Source: JBGPQJ01 sp963709295
GTDB taxonomy: Bacteria; Chloroflexota; Anaerolineae; Anaerolineales; Villigracilaceae
Length of the DNA stretch: 64,000 bases
Assembly: GCA_963709295.1 (NCBI GenBank)
Contig: CAVPVW010000002.1
Span: forward strand, 310,001 to 374,000
Reading direction: 5' to 3'
Each line of letters begins with the position of its first letter. The first letter of the stretch is position 1. Below the pieces are notes generated by a model, which worked only from the letters and a program-made list of their open reading frames with translations, was not told where the DNA came from and ran no database searches. The translations under genes and the position numbers were made by a program. Shown here piece after piece: positions 45,319 through 53,806 of this stretch.

Positions 45319-46452
45319 ATGAAAGTTTTTATATTTTTATCTCTTTGCTCAATTCTAATTGCTGCCTGTGGAACATCCGCCCCGGTAGCAATAACAGGTA
45401 CCGAGACTCCTGTTTCTTCGACCGCATCCTCCGTTGAATTACCAACGCTCGCCCCGAGCGCAACACCGTATGATCCAGTATCACCTTCCCCCACGCCTTC
45501 GTCGACACCGGTTGATTCGGCCACTGCCCCCACCCCCACCGCCATGCCGGCTCAGGACTGCATCGACAAGGCAGCCTTCTCCGCAGATGTTACCATCCCA
45601 GATGGCATGGTCCTCAAGATGGGAGAGTCGTTCACCAAAACATGGCGTATCCGCAATGAAGGCACATGCACATGGACAGGATACGAGCTGGTCTATGCCG
45701 GAGGCGATGCTTTGAATGGAGCCATGTCCAACCCCATGCAGGGGATAAAGCCGGGAGAATACGGGAATATCTCCGTCGAACTAAAAGCCCCGCAACGCGC
45801 CGGCGGTCTCATCGGTTACTGGCTTATTAAAAATACTGCCGGCAAGACCTTTGGCGTGGGAGCAGAAGGCGACGGTCTACTGTGGGTGCAGATCACCGTG
45901 GCCTCCCCACTGCCCTCTGGTGCAACACCGGTCGCCGCAGGCACTACACCAGTGACGACCGGCTCTAGCCCGGTATCTGCAGTACCGACTTCGGTGCCTG
46001 CCTCAACAACGCAGGCGAGCCCAGCGGACTGCGGTTATACCCGAAATGTCGACTACGAATACCAGATCGTGGACCTGATTAATAATTTCCGTGCGCAGAA
46101 TGGACTGGGGACGTTGACCCCGGATGATCGCCTGAATGCTGCGGCGAGTAAACACAGCTTGGATATGGCCTGCAACGCTATCATTTCACACACAGGGACC
46201 GATGGAACCACCTGGTACGATCGTGTGGCAGCTCAGGGATTCGCCAATTACAATTCCGCCCGTGAAAATATCTATGTTGGCAACCCTGCTTTTGGCGGGG
46301 ATGCCCAGGGTGCCTTCACCTGGTGGTTGAATAGCGAGATCCACCGCAAGACCCTGATGAACCCGGATGCTAAACTGATTGGCGTCGCCTACATTTACTC
46401 GGATGCCAGCGCTTACGGAGGCAATTACACAACGGTTTTCGCGCGGCCCTAG
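45319..46452 (+). CDS. Lipoprotein with NBR1-type Ig-like domain and CAP (SCP) domain
   Basis: A 377-residue secreted lipoprotein (LIAACGTS, Cys17). A Thr/Pro/Ser-rich linker (residues ~20-78) leads to an NBR1-type Ig-like domain (KTWRIRNEGTCTWTGYELVY) at ~85-195, another Thr/Pro-rich linker, then a CAP domain (residues ~245-377) with VDLINNFRAQNGLGTL, AASKHSLDMA, SHTGTDG and ARENIYVG. CAP proteins are often secreted; some bind lipids, and the bacterial roles are mostly unknown. AAGGA precedes the start and a strong terminator follows. Confidence 0.87.
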   Translation: MKVFIFLSLCSILIAACGTSAPVAITGTETPVSSTASSVELPTLAPSATPYDPVSPSPTPSSTPVDSATAPTPTAMPAQDCIDKAAFSADVTIPDGMVLKMGESFTKTWRIRNEGTCTWTGYELVYAGGDALNGAMSNPMQGIKPGEYGNISVELKAPQRAGGLIGYWLIKNTAGKTFGVGAEGDGLLWVQITVASPLPSGATPVAAGTTPVTTGSSPVSAVPTSVPASTTQASPADCGYTRNVDYEYQIVDLINNFRAQNGLGTLTPDDRLNAAASKHSLDMACNAIISHTGTDGTTWYDRVAAQGFANYNSARENIYVGNPAFGGDAQGAFTWWLNSEIHRKTLMNPDAKLIGVAYIYSDASAYGGNYTTVFARP

Positions 46453-46491
46453 ATCACTGAAATCCAATTTACACAAGTTGAATAATGATAT

Positions 46492-46524
46492 ACAAGCGGA
46501 GCCGCATGGCTCCGCTTGTTTTTT
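46492..46524 (+). terminator. Terminator after the CAP lipoprotein gene
   Basis: A 12-bp perfect stem (46492-46503 with 46508-46519), GCAT loop, then TTTTTT. Confidence 0.9.
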
Positions 46525-46593
46525 GGTCGGAATTGCTGTATAGTTTTCTTAGTGAAATTTTCCACACACAATAACCAAAAAAAGGAGCCAGCT

Positions 46594-47061
46594 ATGAACA
46601 CGAAGAACCTTGTCATCGCCAGCCTGATTGGCGGTCTCATCTCCATTATCCTTTCGAATGTTCCTATTATTAATTTTGTAAATTGTGTGTTGTGTGCAGG
46701 CTTCTGGCTTGGACCTCTGTTCGCCGTCTGGTTTTACAAACGGCAATCAGGAAGCGTCACCCTTGGGCAAGGAGCAGGAATCGGAGCTTTGGCCGGGGTC
46801 TGGGCGGGAGCGTTTGGCATTTTCCTGGCTCTTTTCAACCTGGCAGGATTTGCGTCCATGATGCAAACCTATGCCCAGTTCATGCCTCCGGATGCGGTGG
46901 ACATGGACCCGTCCCTGTTCGGCGCCATGGGTTGGTTGTTCAACTTCCTCGGTGTGGGATTTGACATCGTGGTAGGGACCATCGGCGGGCTGGTCGGCGG
47001 CGCGATCTGGAAGGATAAGACGCCGGTTGCCCCTGCCCCTCCCCCCGCACCGGTTGGCTAA
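46594..47061 (+). CDS. Small membrane protein with glycine-rich helices
   Basis: A 155-residue protein of unknown function with four hydrophobic segments, rich in Gly/Ala, and a Pro/Ala tail (VAPAPPPAPVG). AAGGAG before the ATG at 46594 sets the start. The plan resembles DUF5518/YtpI-like small membrane proteins only in general. Confidence 0.65.
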   Translation: MNTKNLVIASLIGGLISIILSNVPIINFVNCVLCAGFWLGPLFAVWFYKRQSGSVTLGQGAGIGALAGVWAGAFGIFLALFNLAGFASMMQTYAQFMPPDAVDMDPSLFGAMGWLFNFLGVGFDIVVGTIGGLVGGAIWKDKTPVAPAPPPAPVG

Positions 47062-47186
47062 ACATCCACCCCGGTTGCTTGGTTCAAGAATAGCTGCCTT
47101 CCAAATTTGCGGATGGCTGTGTTAGCTTTCTTCGTCTCGGTGCGGAGAATGGTCAACTGTTGAAAAAAAATGGTGAAAGGCCGCTC

Positions 47187-47564
47187 ATGAATATCGCGCT
47201 ATGGGTCGTCCAGGCGATTTTAGCCATCAAACTCATCACCGCTGCGTTCTCGCACGGGATTCCGCAATCCAAACCGACCATGCAGCAAGCCATCGATAAA
47301 ATGGGAACAGGCGCCCGTATCTGGCATATCCTGGTCGCCATCCTTTCCATCGGGGCGGCAGCAGGTTTGATCCTGCCTGGTCTTTTGGGACTCCAGCCGC
47401 TGATCACAGTAGGGGCCGCTTTGCTTGCCGCCCTTATGATGCTTGCTTCTATTTATTTCCATGTTAAATTCAGGGAAAAACCGAATGTCTTTGTGAGTAT
47501 CGTCCTGCTGGCATTCGCCGTCTTCGTCGCTTACGGGCGGCTGGTTCTGGCACCCTTTAAATAA
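47187..47564 (+). CDS. DoxX-like membrane protein
   Basis: A 125-residue protein with four hydrophobic helices, in the style of DoxX-like proteins (MNIALWVVQAILAIKLITAA and ARIWHILVAILSIGAAAGLI). Start placed at 47187; the upstream ATG at 47160 would add nine hydrophilic residues. The role is unknown; DoxX relatives are linked to redox stress in other bacteria. Confidence 0.65.
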   Translation: MNIALWVVQAILAIKLITAAFSHGIPQSKPTMQQAIDKMGTGARIWHILVAILSIGAAAGLILPGLLGLQPLITVGAALLAALMMLASIYFHVKFREKPNVFVSIVLLAFAVFVAYGRLVLAPFK

Positions 47565-47573
47565 AATCAGTCC

Positions 47574-48410
47574 ATGCTGCGAGTCACTCCGCTCGATGAC
47601 GTCACCCGCTTCGACGCCGCACTGTCCGTGGCAGGTTGGGGATATTACTGGACTACTTTTTACTCCATTGACGGCTTGCTCATCGATTCAGGCTGTGCTC
47701 ACACCGCTCAGAGTCTGAAGGAGTATCTCCGCGGCGGGAAAATCACCAGCATTTTCAACTCGCATACACATGAAGACCATATCGGTGCCAATGGGGTCCT
47801 GCAGCGTTCCGATAGGGAATTAAAGATACTCGCGCACCCTTTGGCGTTGCCCGTGCTGGAAAATCCTCGTGAACGTCAACATCTCCAACTTTACCGGCAA
47901 ATCTTCTGGGGATGGCCGGCCCCTTCTCACGCTGAGGCGGTAAATGACGGTCAAATGATATCCACGGCGAGGTTCCGTTTTCAGGTGATCTACACACCCG
48001 GGCACAGCCCAGACCACCTCTGTCTTTACGAGCCTGACAAAGGTTGGCTGTTTACAGGTGACCTGTTCGTGGGAGGCCGGGACCGGGGCGTCGTTTCGGG
48101 CTGTGATATCTGGCAGATGATCGCCTCTTTGAAAAAGGTCGCCGCGCTGCCTCTTACCTGCATGTTCCCCGGCTCCGCACGTGTGAGAGATAATCCTCAT
48201 CAAGATCTTTCCGCGCGAATAAACTACCTCGAGGAAACAGGAGGCAGGGTGCTGGACTTGCATCGAAAAGACCTGAGTGTTGATGCCATTGCGCGGGAGG
48301 TGTTTGGCGGTACTATGCTGATCGAATTCATCACACGGGGACATTTTTCCCGCCGCAATCTGGTACTGTCATACTTGAATTTACTTAATGCTGAGGAAGT
48401 TCCAAAATGA
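47574..48410 (+). CDS. MBL-fold metallo-hydrolase
   Basis: A 278-residue metallo-beta-lactamase-fold hydrolase. The metal site HTHEDH lies near residue 63 (FNSHTHEDHIGANG), a further ligand in YTPGHSPDHLCLY and an Asp in WLFTGDLFVGG, as in glyoxalase II-like enzymes. The C-terminal ~70 residues look helical. TAAAAT lies six bases before the ATG, suggesting a leaderless mRNA. Its stop overlaps a 27-residue ORF by ATGA. Substrate unknown. Confidence 0.87.
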   Translation: MLRVTPLDDVTRFDAALSVAGWGYYWTTFYSIDGLLIDSGCAHTAQSLKEYLRGGKITSIFNSHTHEDHIGANGVLQRSDRELKILAHPLALPVLENPRERQHLQLYRQIFWGWPAPSHAEAVNDGQMISTARFRFQVIYTPGHSPDHLCLYEPDKGWLFTGDLFVGGRDRGVVSGCDIWQMIASLKKVAALPLTCMFPGSARVRDNPHQDLSARINYLEETGGRVLDLHRKDLSVDAIAREVFGGTMLIEFITRGHFSRRNLVLSYLNLLNAEEVPK

Positions 48411-48490
48411 AAGGAAATATCCGTCCGCGTGAAGTGAAAGAAACCGTTGATTCCATCCAGTCGCATGAAACCTGGGCTGCCCTGGAATAA
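48407..48490 (+). CDS. 27-residue ORF coupled to the MBL gene
   Basis: MKGNIRPREVKETVDSIQSH followed by ETWAALE, starting in an ATGA overlap with the MBL stop. This overlap allows translational coupling. It may be a genuine micro-protein or the stump of a longer gene; nothing recognisable follows in other frames before 48508. Confidence 0.35.
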   Translation: MKGNIRPREVKETVDSIQSHETWAALE

Positions 48491-48507
48491 GGTTTTTTTC
48501 ATAGACC

Positions 48508-48906
48508 ATGCTCCCCTCGTCCGGTGTTATCCAATATCTTGATCATGTCTCTCCCGAGATCAGGGACATCGTATTGGAATTGCGCAACCTGATCACGTCG
48601 GTTGCTCCAGATGCGGCGGAAGTCCGACACTCGAAGGGCTTCAGCTATTTCCACGACCAACGCGGAGGCACGGTCAGCGCCGGCATCTGCCAGATCATTA
48701 TTTTTGAGGATCATGTCCATCTGGCATTCATCCACGGAGCATTCCTGCCCGACCCCCTGGGTTTATTGGTTGGCGATGCCAAGTATAAGAAATATATCCG
48801 CATCACATCCTATGATGAAGCACCCTGGGACTATTTGAAATCGATGATCGCAAAATCGTCCAATTTCGATCCCCGCTCGATCACCTTGAGCGAATCGGAA
48901 CCATAG
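48508..48906 (+). CDS. DUF1801 (YdhG-like) domain protein
   Basis: A 132-residue cytoplasmic protein of the DUF1801 family. It has the conserved YLDHVSPEIRDIVLELRNLI, the charged strand AEVRHSKGFSYF, and FEDHVHLAFIHGAFLPDP. The molecular role of the family is not settled. No clear ribosome site; it follows the MBL gene closely. Confidence 0.8.
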   Translation: MLPSSGVIQYLDHVSPEIRDIVLELRNLITSVAPDAAEVRHSKGFSYFHDQRGGTVSAGICQIIIFEDHVHLAFIHGAFLPDPLGLLVGDAKYKKYIRITSYDEAPWDYLKSMIAKSSNFDPRSITLSESEP

Positions 48907-48969
48907 GCTATGATGCAACCTTCTGCCATATCCCGCATCTAATCAAAAACGAATAGTGGAGTAATCCTA

Positions 48970-49425
48970 ATGTCCAAGAAACCATCGAAAAAACAACAAA
49001 ACTCATCCCCTGCGTGGCTCATGTGGGCGGTAATCGGCGGAGTTGCATTGATTGTGATTGCAGTCGCATCCGTGTTGCTCATAAATCAGCAGTCGGCATC
49101 GGTCAAGGCTCTCCCCGCGGAGGTCAGCGTTGATGAGGCTTACGAGATGTACAACGAGGGAGCTTTCCTGCTTGACGTTCGCACCCAGGAAGAATGGGAT
49201 GAATACCACGCCCCCGGCACCACCCTCATCCCACTCGATCAGCTGCCCAACCGGCTGGCGGAGGTTCCGACCGACCAGACCATTGTCGTGGTCTGCCGCT
49301 CAGGCAATCGAAGTCAACAGGGCCGCGACATCCTTAAACAGGCAGGCTACGAACAGGTCACCAGCATGGCCGGCGGGTTGAAAACCTGGCAGGCGCAGGG
49401 ATATCCCGTTACCACCGGTCCATAA
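48970..49425 (+). CDS. Membrane-anchored rhodanese-like protein
   Basis: A 151-residue protein with one N-terminal helix (residues ~17-40, MWAVIGGVALIVIAVASVLL) and a rhodanese domain facing outward (residues ~50-150). The active loop is CRSGNRS with the catalytic Cys near residue 113; LLDVRTQEEWDEYH and AGGLKTWQAQGYP are standard. Such proteins move sulfur or act as persulfide carriers; the partner is unknown. Confidence 0.9.
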   Translation: MSKKPSKKQQNSSPAWLMWAVIGGVALIVIAVASVLLINQQSASVKALPAEVSVDEAYEMYNEGAFLLDVRTQEEWDEYHAPGTTLIPLDQLPNRLAEVPTDQTIVVVCRSGNRSQQGRDILKQAGYEQVTSMAGGLKTWQAQGYPVTTGP

Positions 49426-49459
49426 ATTACCGAATCAAATCCTCCTCGCCTCGAGAACC

Positions 49460-49508
49460 TTGACGCCCTCGAGGCGATCGTTTATACTCTTATTGAAAAT
49501 GATTTTCA
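49460..49508 (+). promoter_or_regulatory. Promoter and Fur/Zur box of the metal uptake operon
   Basis: TTGACG (49460-49465), 17-bp spacer, TATACT (49483-49488), followed by a perfect 7-1-7 palindrome TGAAAATGATTTTCA (49494-49508) around the expected transcription start. This matches Fur-superfamily sites and lies 15 bases before the regulator gene, so the operon should be self-controlled. A stem (49447-49455 with 49468-49476) overlaps the -35. Confidence 0.8.
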
Positions 49509-49522
49509 TTATCAGATAAGCG

Positions 49523-49954
49523 ATGGATTCCGAACTCTGTCTTACCCGCTTGAAGGAAAATGGCTACCGCCTGACCGACGCACGTAAAGCCGTCGTTGAG
49601 ATTGTCGCTGCCACGACCCATGCCCTTACGCCTGTGGAAGTTTTCGACCGGGCGCGCAAGTCCTGCCCCGGAATGGGACTGGTCACCGTCTACCGGACGC
49701 TGGAGAAACTCGAGGAGCTGGGGCTGATCCAGCGTGTCCACCAGATGCACGGCTGCCAGGCATTCATCACCAGCGGAAACGGCCATGAACATTTGTTGTT
49801 GTGCACGAATTGCGGCTCAACTATGCGTTTCAGCGGTGACCAGCTCGATCGCCTGATCGGTTCCATCTCACGGCAATCCGGTTACACCATCAAGGAACAC
49901 TGGCTGCAGTTATTTGGTTTGTGCAAAAAATGCCAGGGATCGGTGAAGAAGTGA
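49523..49954 (+). CDS. Fur-family metal regulator, probably Zur-like
   Basis: A 143-residue metalloregulator. The winged helix includes TDARKAVVEIVAATTHALTP and LVTVYRTLEKLEELGLIQRV; structural zinc cysteines are CTNCG and CKKCQ; metal-sensing histidines occur in GNGHEHLLLC. It lies first in an operon for a zinc/manganese-type ABC importer and behind a Fur-type palindrome, so control by zinc is the likely reading. Mn or Fe sensing is not excluded. Confidence 0.87.
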   Translation: MDSELCLTRLKENGYRLTDARKAVVEIVAATTHALTPVEVFDRARKSCPGMGLVTVYRTLEKLEELGLIQRVHQMHGCQAFITSGNGHEHLLLCTNCGSTMRFSGDQLDRLIGSISRQSGYTIKEHWLQLFGLCKKCQGSVKK

Positions 49955-50868
49955 AAAAGACTTTCGCCCCGCTTTTTTTGGGAATACTGCTATTGGCAGG
50001 CTGCAGCCCCATAGCGACTTCCACCCTCAAACCTGAAATCGGAACGCCACTTGTGTTGGCCAGCACCAGCTTTCTGGCTGACATCGCCCAGAACGTTGCC
50101 GGGGATCGTCTGGTCGTTGATACCCTCCTACCGTTGGGTGTGGACCCGCACACCTTTCAGCCCAGGCCGGCAGATGCCGCCAAAGTTGCCGCGAGCACCG
50201 TGCTCATCCTGAATGGGGCGGAGTATGAGCACTTCATCGAGCCGTTGCTCGAAAATGCAGGCGGCGAGCGGCTGGTGATCGAGGCTTCCTCCGGGTTGAC
50301 TCCGCGCCCCTCCGCGGATGACCTTGAGCACGAAGCCGGCGATCCGCATTTCTGGCTCGACCCGAACCTGGTCATCACCTACGTGGAAAATATCCGCGAT
50401 GGGCTGATCACAGCCGACCCAGACGGGACGGACATTTACAGGGCAAATGCTGAATCCTATATCGCGCAACTGAAGGATCTCGACGCCTGGATAAAATCGC
50501 AAGTGGAAACCGTACCCTCCGAAAAACGCTTTCTCGTCACCAATCACGAGAACCTGGGGTATTTTGCCGACCGGTATGGATTCTCCCTCATCGGAGCGGT
50601 CATCCCCAGCTTGAGCAGCGAGGCCTCCCCCTCCGCGCAGGAAATGGCGGCGCTGGTGGATCAAATTAATGCCAGCAGCGCAACTGCCATTTTTCTTGAC
50701 GCCTCTGACAACCCCTCCCTCGCGGAGCAAATTGCCAGGGAGGCCGGCGTGGAGGTGATCACCGGACTGCACCTTGAATCACTGACGGCTGCAGGCGAAT
50801 CGGCACCGACCTACATCGATATGATGAAGTTCAACACAGAACTCATTGTCACAAATATCAAAGAATGA
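49951..50868 (+). CDS. Metal ABC importer substrate-binding lipoprotein (ZnuA/MntA-type)
   Basis: Cluster A-I solute-binding protein, 305 residues, lipid-anchored (LLLAGCSP, Cys19). Metal ligands fit the family: His in LGVDPHTFQPRP, His in GDPHFWLDP, His in VTNHENLGYFADRYG, and Asp in IFLDASDNP. The histidine-rich loop of many zinc binders is missing, so manganese remains possible. GTG start at 49951 in a GTGA overlap with the regulator gene; the in-frame ATG at 49921 lies too deep in that gene. Confidence 0.88.
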   Translation: MKKTFAPLFLGILLLAGCSPIATSTLKPEIGTPLVLASTSFLADIAQNVAGDRLVVDTLLPLGVDPHTFQPRPADAAKVAASTVLILNGAEYEHFIEPLLENAGGERLVIEASSGLTPRPSADDLEHEAGDPHFWLDPNLVITYVENIRDGLITADPDGTDIYRANAESYIAQLKDLDAWIKSQVETVPSEKRFLVTNHENLGYFADRYGFSLIGAVIPSLSSEASPSAQEMAALVDQINASSATAIFLDASDNPSLAEQIAREAGVEVITGLHLESLTAAGESAPTYIDMMKFNTELIVTNIKE

Positions 50869-50911
50869 GGATATCCTTCGCTATAATCCCAGCATTACTG
50901 ATTGACAGGAA

Positions 50912-51730
50912 ATGACGCACACCCCGCATCGATTGGAAGTCATTAGCATCAGCATCGGCTACGGCGACAAGGTCGTCCTGAGAGATGTATCCTTCCAGAT
51001 TCCCCACGGCGCACGTGTGGCAGTGGTCGGCCCCAACGGCGCGGGAAAATCCACGTTGTTCAAGGGATTGGTCGGCTTATTGCCTCTAAAGTCCGGACGG
51101 ATCCTCATCCATGGGTTGGACCTTGGCATGCACCACGATTGCGTCGCCTACGTGCCTCAACGCGAGGAGGTGGATTGGAAATTCCCGGTCACCGTCGCGG
51201 ACGTGGTCATGATGGGGCGTTACGGCAAACTGGGGTGGTTAAGAAAGCCCTCGAAAGCAGACCAGGATGTGGTGCGCGAATCGCTCATTCAATTGGGAAT
51301 TTCAGACCTGGGGAAAAAATCCATCGGTGAGCTCTCTGGAGGACAACAGCAGCGTGTCTTCCTGGCGCGGGCTGTCGCCCAGGAACCGCACATCCTGTTG
51401 ATGGATGAGCCTTTCACCGGGGTGGATATCACCACGCAGGAAACCACGTTGAACCTGCTCGACACGTTACGCGAGCGCTCGGTGACGGCCATCATCTCCA
51501 CCCACGACCTGAACCTGGCAGCCAGCCGCTTCGATTACATCCTGCTGCTTAATAAACGCGTGATCGCATTCGGTCCGCCGGACGAAGTGATGCGGCAGGA
51601 AAATCTCTCCCAGGCCTTTGGCAACTCGTTATTGGTCATGGAAAACGGAGCCATGCTGGTGGACGAATGCTGCCCGCCCGGCGAGGATCACCCGTACGAG
51701 CAACCCACCGACGAGGCACATCATGATTGA
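50912..51730 (+). CDS. Metal ABC importer ATP-binding protein (ZnuC-type)
   Basis: ATPase of 272 residues: Walker A GPNGAGKSTLFKG, Q-loop YVPQREEVDW, signature LSGGQQQRVFLARAV, Walker B ILLMDEPFTGVD, H-loop STHDLN. A C-terminal Cys/His segment (DECCPPGEDHPYEQPTDEAHH) could bind metal. It overlaps the permease gene by eight bases. TATAAT at 50882-50887 may give an extra internal promoter. Confidence 0.93.
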   Translation: MTHTPHRLEVISISIGYGDKVVLRDVSFQIPHGARVAVVGPNGAGKSTLFKGLVGLLPLKSGRILIHGLDLGMHHDCVAYVPQREEVDWKFPVTVADVVMMGRYGKLGWLRKPSKADQDVVRESLIQLGISDLGKKSIGELSGGQQQRVFLARAVAQEPHILLMDEPFTGVDITTQETTLNLLDTLRERSVTAIISTHDLNLAASRFDYILLLNKRVIAFGPPDEVMRQENLSQAFGNSLLVMENGAMLVDECCPPGEDHPYEQPTDEAHHD

Positions 51731-52535
51731 GTGGCTGCTCGAACCATTGACTTACGGATTCATGCAGCGCGGACTGGCCGCCTCGGTGATGGTGGGAATC
51801 CTGTGTGCGGTGATGGGCACCTACGTCGTCCTGCGCGGGATGGCTTTTTTGGGGGATGCCATCGCACACGCCATCCTGCCGGGAATCGCCATCGCCTATA
51901 TCCTGGACGGCAGTCTGCTCATTGGCGCCATCGCAGCCGCCGGCGCGGTCGCGCTGGGCATCGGTTATATCTCGCGCGGCGGCAACCTGAAGGAGGATAC
52001 GGCCATCGGCATCCTGTTTGCAGCAGCGCTCTCATTGGGCGTGGCGCTCATCAGCACCATGCAGACTTACGCGGTGGATCTGAGCCACATCCTTTTCGGC
52101 AATATTCTGGGGGTCAGCGCCAATGACCTGTGGCTGACGGCGATCCTCGGGGCGGGAATCCTGCTCACCGTTGGATTGTTGTACAAGCAGTTCCTGGTGA
52201 TCTCCTTCGACCCGGTGTTGGCGGCCACCCTGCGCCTGCCCGCGGAATTGCTGCGGTACGTGATGCTCCTGCTGCTAGCGCTGACCGTGGTCGTATCGCT
52301 CCAGACGGTGGGCGTGGGACTCTCGTCCGCGATGCTGGTCACCCCAGCAGCAACGGCCTACCTGCTGACGCGCCGCCTATTCCCGATGATGCTGGTCTCA
52401 GCGCTGATCGGAGCGCTGTCCTCCGTAATGGGCCTGTACCTGAGCTACTACCTGAACATCGTCTCCGGCGCGGCGATCGTGCTGACAGCCACGTCGTTTT
52501 TCCTTTTCGCCTTCATCTGGAAAAGATTGAGGTGA
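51723..52535 (+). CDS. Metal ABC importer permease (ZnuB-type)
   Basis: A 270-residue ABC-3 family permease with about eight membrane helices. Family marks: GTYVVLRGMAFLGDAIAHAILPG near residue 35 and TVGVGLSSAMLVTPAATAYLLTRR near residue 205. Start at 51723, overlapping the ATPase gene. With the regulator, binding protein and ATPase it completes a zinc or manganese importer. Confidence 0.92.
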   Translation: MIEWLLEPLTYGFMQRGLAASVMVGILCAVMGTYVVLRGMAFLGDAIAHAILPGIAIAYILDGSLLIGAIAAAGAVALGIGYISRGGNLKEDTAIGILFAAALSLGVALISTMQTYAVDLSHILFGNILGVSANDLWLTAILGAGILLTVGLLYKQFLVISFDPVLAATLRLPAELLRYVMLLLLALTVVVSLQTVGVGLSSAMLVTPAATAYLLTRRLFPMMLVSALIGALSSVMGLYLSYYLNIVSGAAIVLTATSFFLFAFIWKRLR

Positions 52536-52629
52536 AAGGAAGGGGGAATAAAGCGGCGGATAAGTCCGCTTGCGCGGTTCGCAAAATTGTCTTATAGTGG
52601 GTATAACGAGTTATTGGAGCAGACTCCCT

Positions 52630-53121
52630 ATGGAAGATGCGCCAGGCAAAATAGAATTCATCGATCGAATCCTCTCATCCCGTTCGAAGCTGGACGAGGT
52701 TGTAGGGAAATTCTCCCCGCTGTTCATGACCGCGCCGGGAGCAAGCGGCGACTGGTCGGTCAAGGATATCCTGGCCCACATCTCCTGGCACGAACAGGAA
52801 ATGTTCAATCTCATTTTAAATCGCACCCTGGCAGGGTCTGACCTTTGGAACGTCTCACTCGAATTGCGAAACCGGACCATCTATGAAGAAAACAGGGACC
52901 GCGATCTGAAGGATGTCCAGGACGACTACAAGATCGTCTTCGAGGGATTAATGGAAGTGATGCAAACCCTCACCGACGCGGATCTGCAGGATGCCGGCCA
53001 TTTCAAGGGGATGCCATCCGACTGGAAACCATGGGATGTTATCGCCCAGAATACTTATCAACATTACGACGACCATCTGGCCGACCTGGCTGTCTGGCTG
53101 GAAAAATCCAAACAAAGCTGA
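52630..53121 (+). CDS. DinB/ClbS (DfsB)-like four-helix protein
   Basis: A 163-residue helical-bundle protein. GDWSVKDILAHISWHEQEM is the usual ClbS/DinB motif near residue 42, and a second His pair lies near the end (TYQHYDDHLADLAVWL). DinB-superfamily members are metal-binding thiol transferases or protective hydrolases; ClbS opens the colibactin cyclopropane. The substrate here is unknown. It lies near mrfAB only at a distance (9 kb). Confidence 0.78.
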   Translation: MEDAPGKIEFIDRILSSRSKLDEVVGKFSPLFMTAPGASGDWSVKDILAHISWHEQEMFNLILNRTLAGSDLWNVSLELRNRTIYEENRDRDLKDVQDDYKIVFEGLMEVMQTLTDADLQDAGHFKGMPSDWKPWDVIAQNTYQHYDDHLADLAVWLEKSKQS

Positions 53122-53144
53122 ATGAGCTACAGGGAGATGATGAT

Positions 53145-53657
53145 ATGGCCTTGCCTCAATTAACCTCCAAGCAATACAAAGTGGAAGTCTTCACCCCCCA
53201 GTTTTTTCTGGCTGGCGTTTTGGAGCCCGTGGGGTCCCTGATGCCCTACCTCAATAACGCCGATCGCAACAACATCCTGCTCAAGCAGGTCAGCGCCACC
53301 CCCATCGATCCGGCCTTCAATATGCCGACCTTTGCAGCGGAGGAATTGTGGCTGCCGCGCAAGGAGCTGATAGCCATCCGCTTTCTAGATGCCATTTCCC
53401 CGGACACGATGCCTCTTCTCTCCAACAAGGAAAAAGTCCGTGTTTTCCTTCCGCACATCGTCATCCAGGCCACATTCTCGCGCGGGGCGGATACAAAAAT
53501 CCACGAGATCTTCGATGTCCTCTCCGGGGATTGGGTGGCGGCTGCCGATGCCCAGATCTACCCCATGCATCCGATGAAATGCCAGTTCGGACGCGATGCA
53601 CAGAGGATATTGATCATCAAACGTTTCATCCAGTTTTACCAGCACATCAAGGATTAA
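53145..53657 (+). CDS. Conserved-looking protein of unknown function
   Basis: A 170-residue soluble protein without a recognised domain. It contains beta-strand-like blocks (QYKVEVFTPQFFLAGVL, VRVFLPHIVIQATFSRG) and a C-terminal MHPMKCQFGRDAQRILIIKR. AGGGAG before the ATG at 53145 sets the start. It follows the DinB-like gene by 23 bases, so they probably share an mRNA, and a strong terminator follows. Confidence 0.65.
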   Translation: MALPQLTSKQYKVEVFTPQFFLAGVLEPVGSLMPYLNNADRNNILLKQVSATPIDPAFNMPTFAAEELWLPRKELIAIRFLDAISPDTMPLLSNKEKVRVFLPHIVIQATFSRGADTKIHEIFDVLSGDWVAAADAQIYPMHPMKCQFGRDAQRILIIKRFIQFYQHIKD

Positions 53658-53672
53658 CCCAAATTGTCAAAC

Positions 53673-53699
53673 AAAACTCCCCGTTCAGGGGAGTTTTTT
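53673..53699 (+). terminator. Terminator after the unknown-function gene
   Basis: A 10-bp perfect stem (53673-53682 with 53688-53697), five-base loop, right arm running into six T. Confidence 0.9.
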
Positions 53700-53806
53700 A
53701 TATTACAAGGTGCTGCGGAGAAATCAATTCGAATCGTCCACATTCACCCTATCAGAAAAATATTAAAGGATTAGGTTTTTCCCGCAAGTAGCAGTAGAAT
53801 TCAACC

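Noticed and set aside
49921..49950. ATG start at 49921 for the metal-binding lipoprotein
   Set aside because: It would add ten residues inside the regulator gene before the signal peptide; the GTG at 49951 in a GTGA overlap gives a normal lipoprotein signal.
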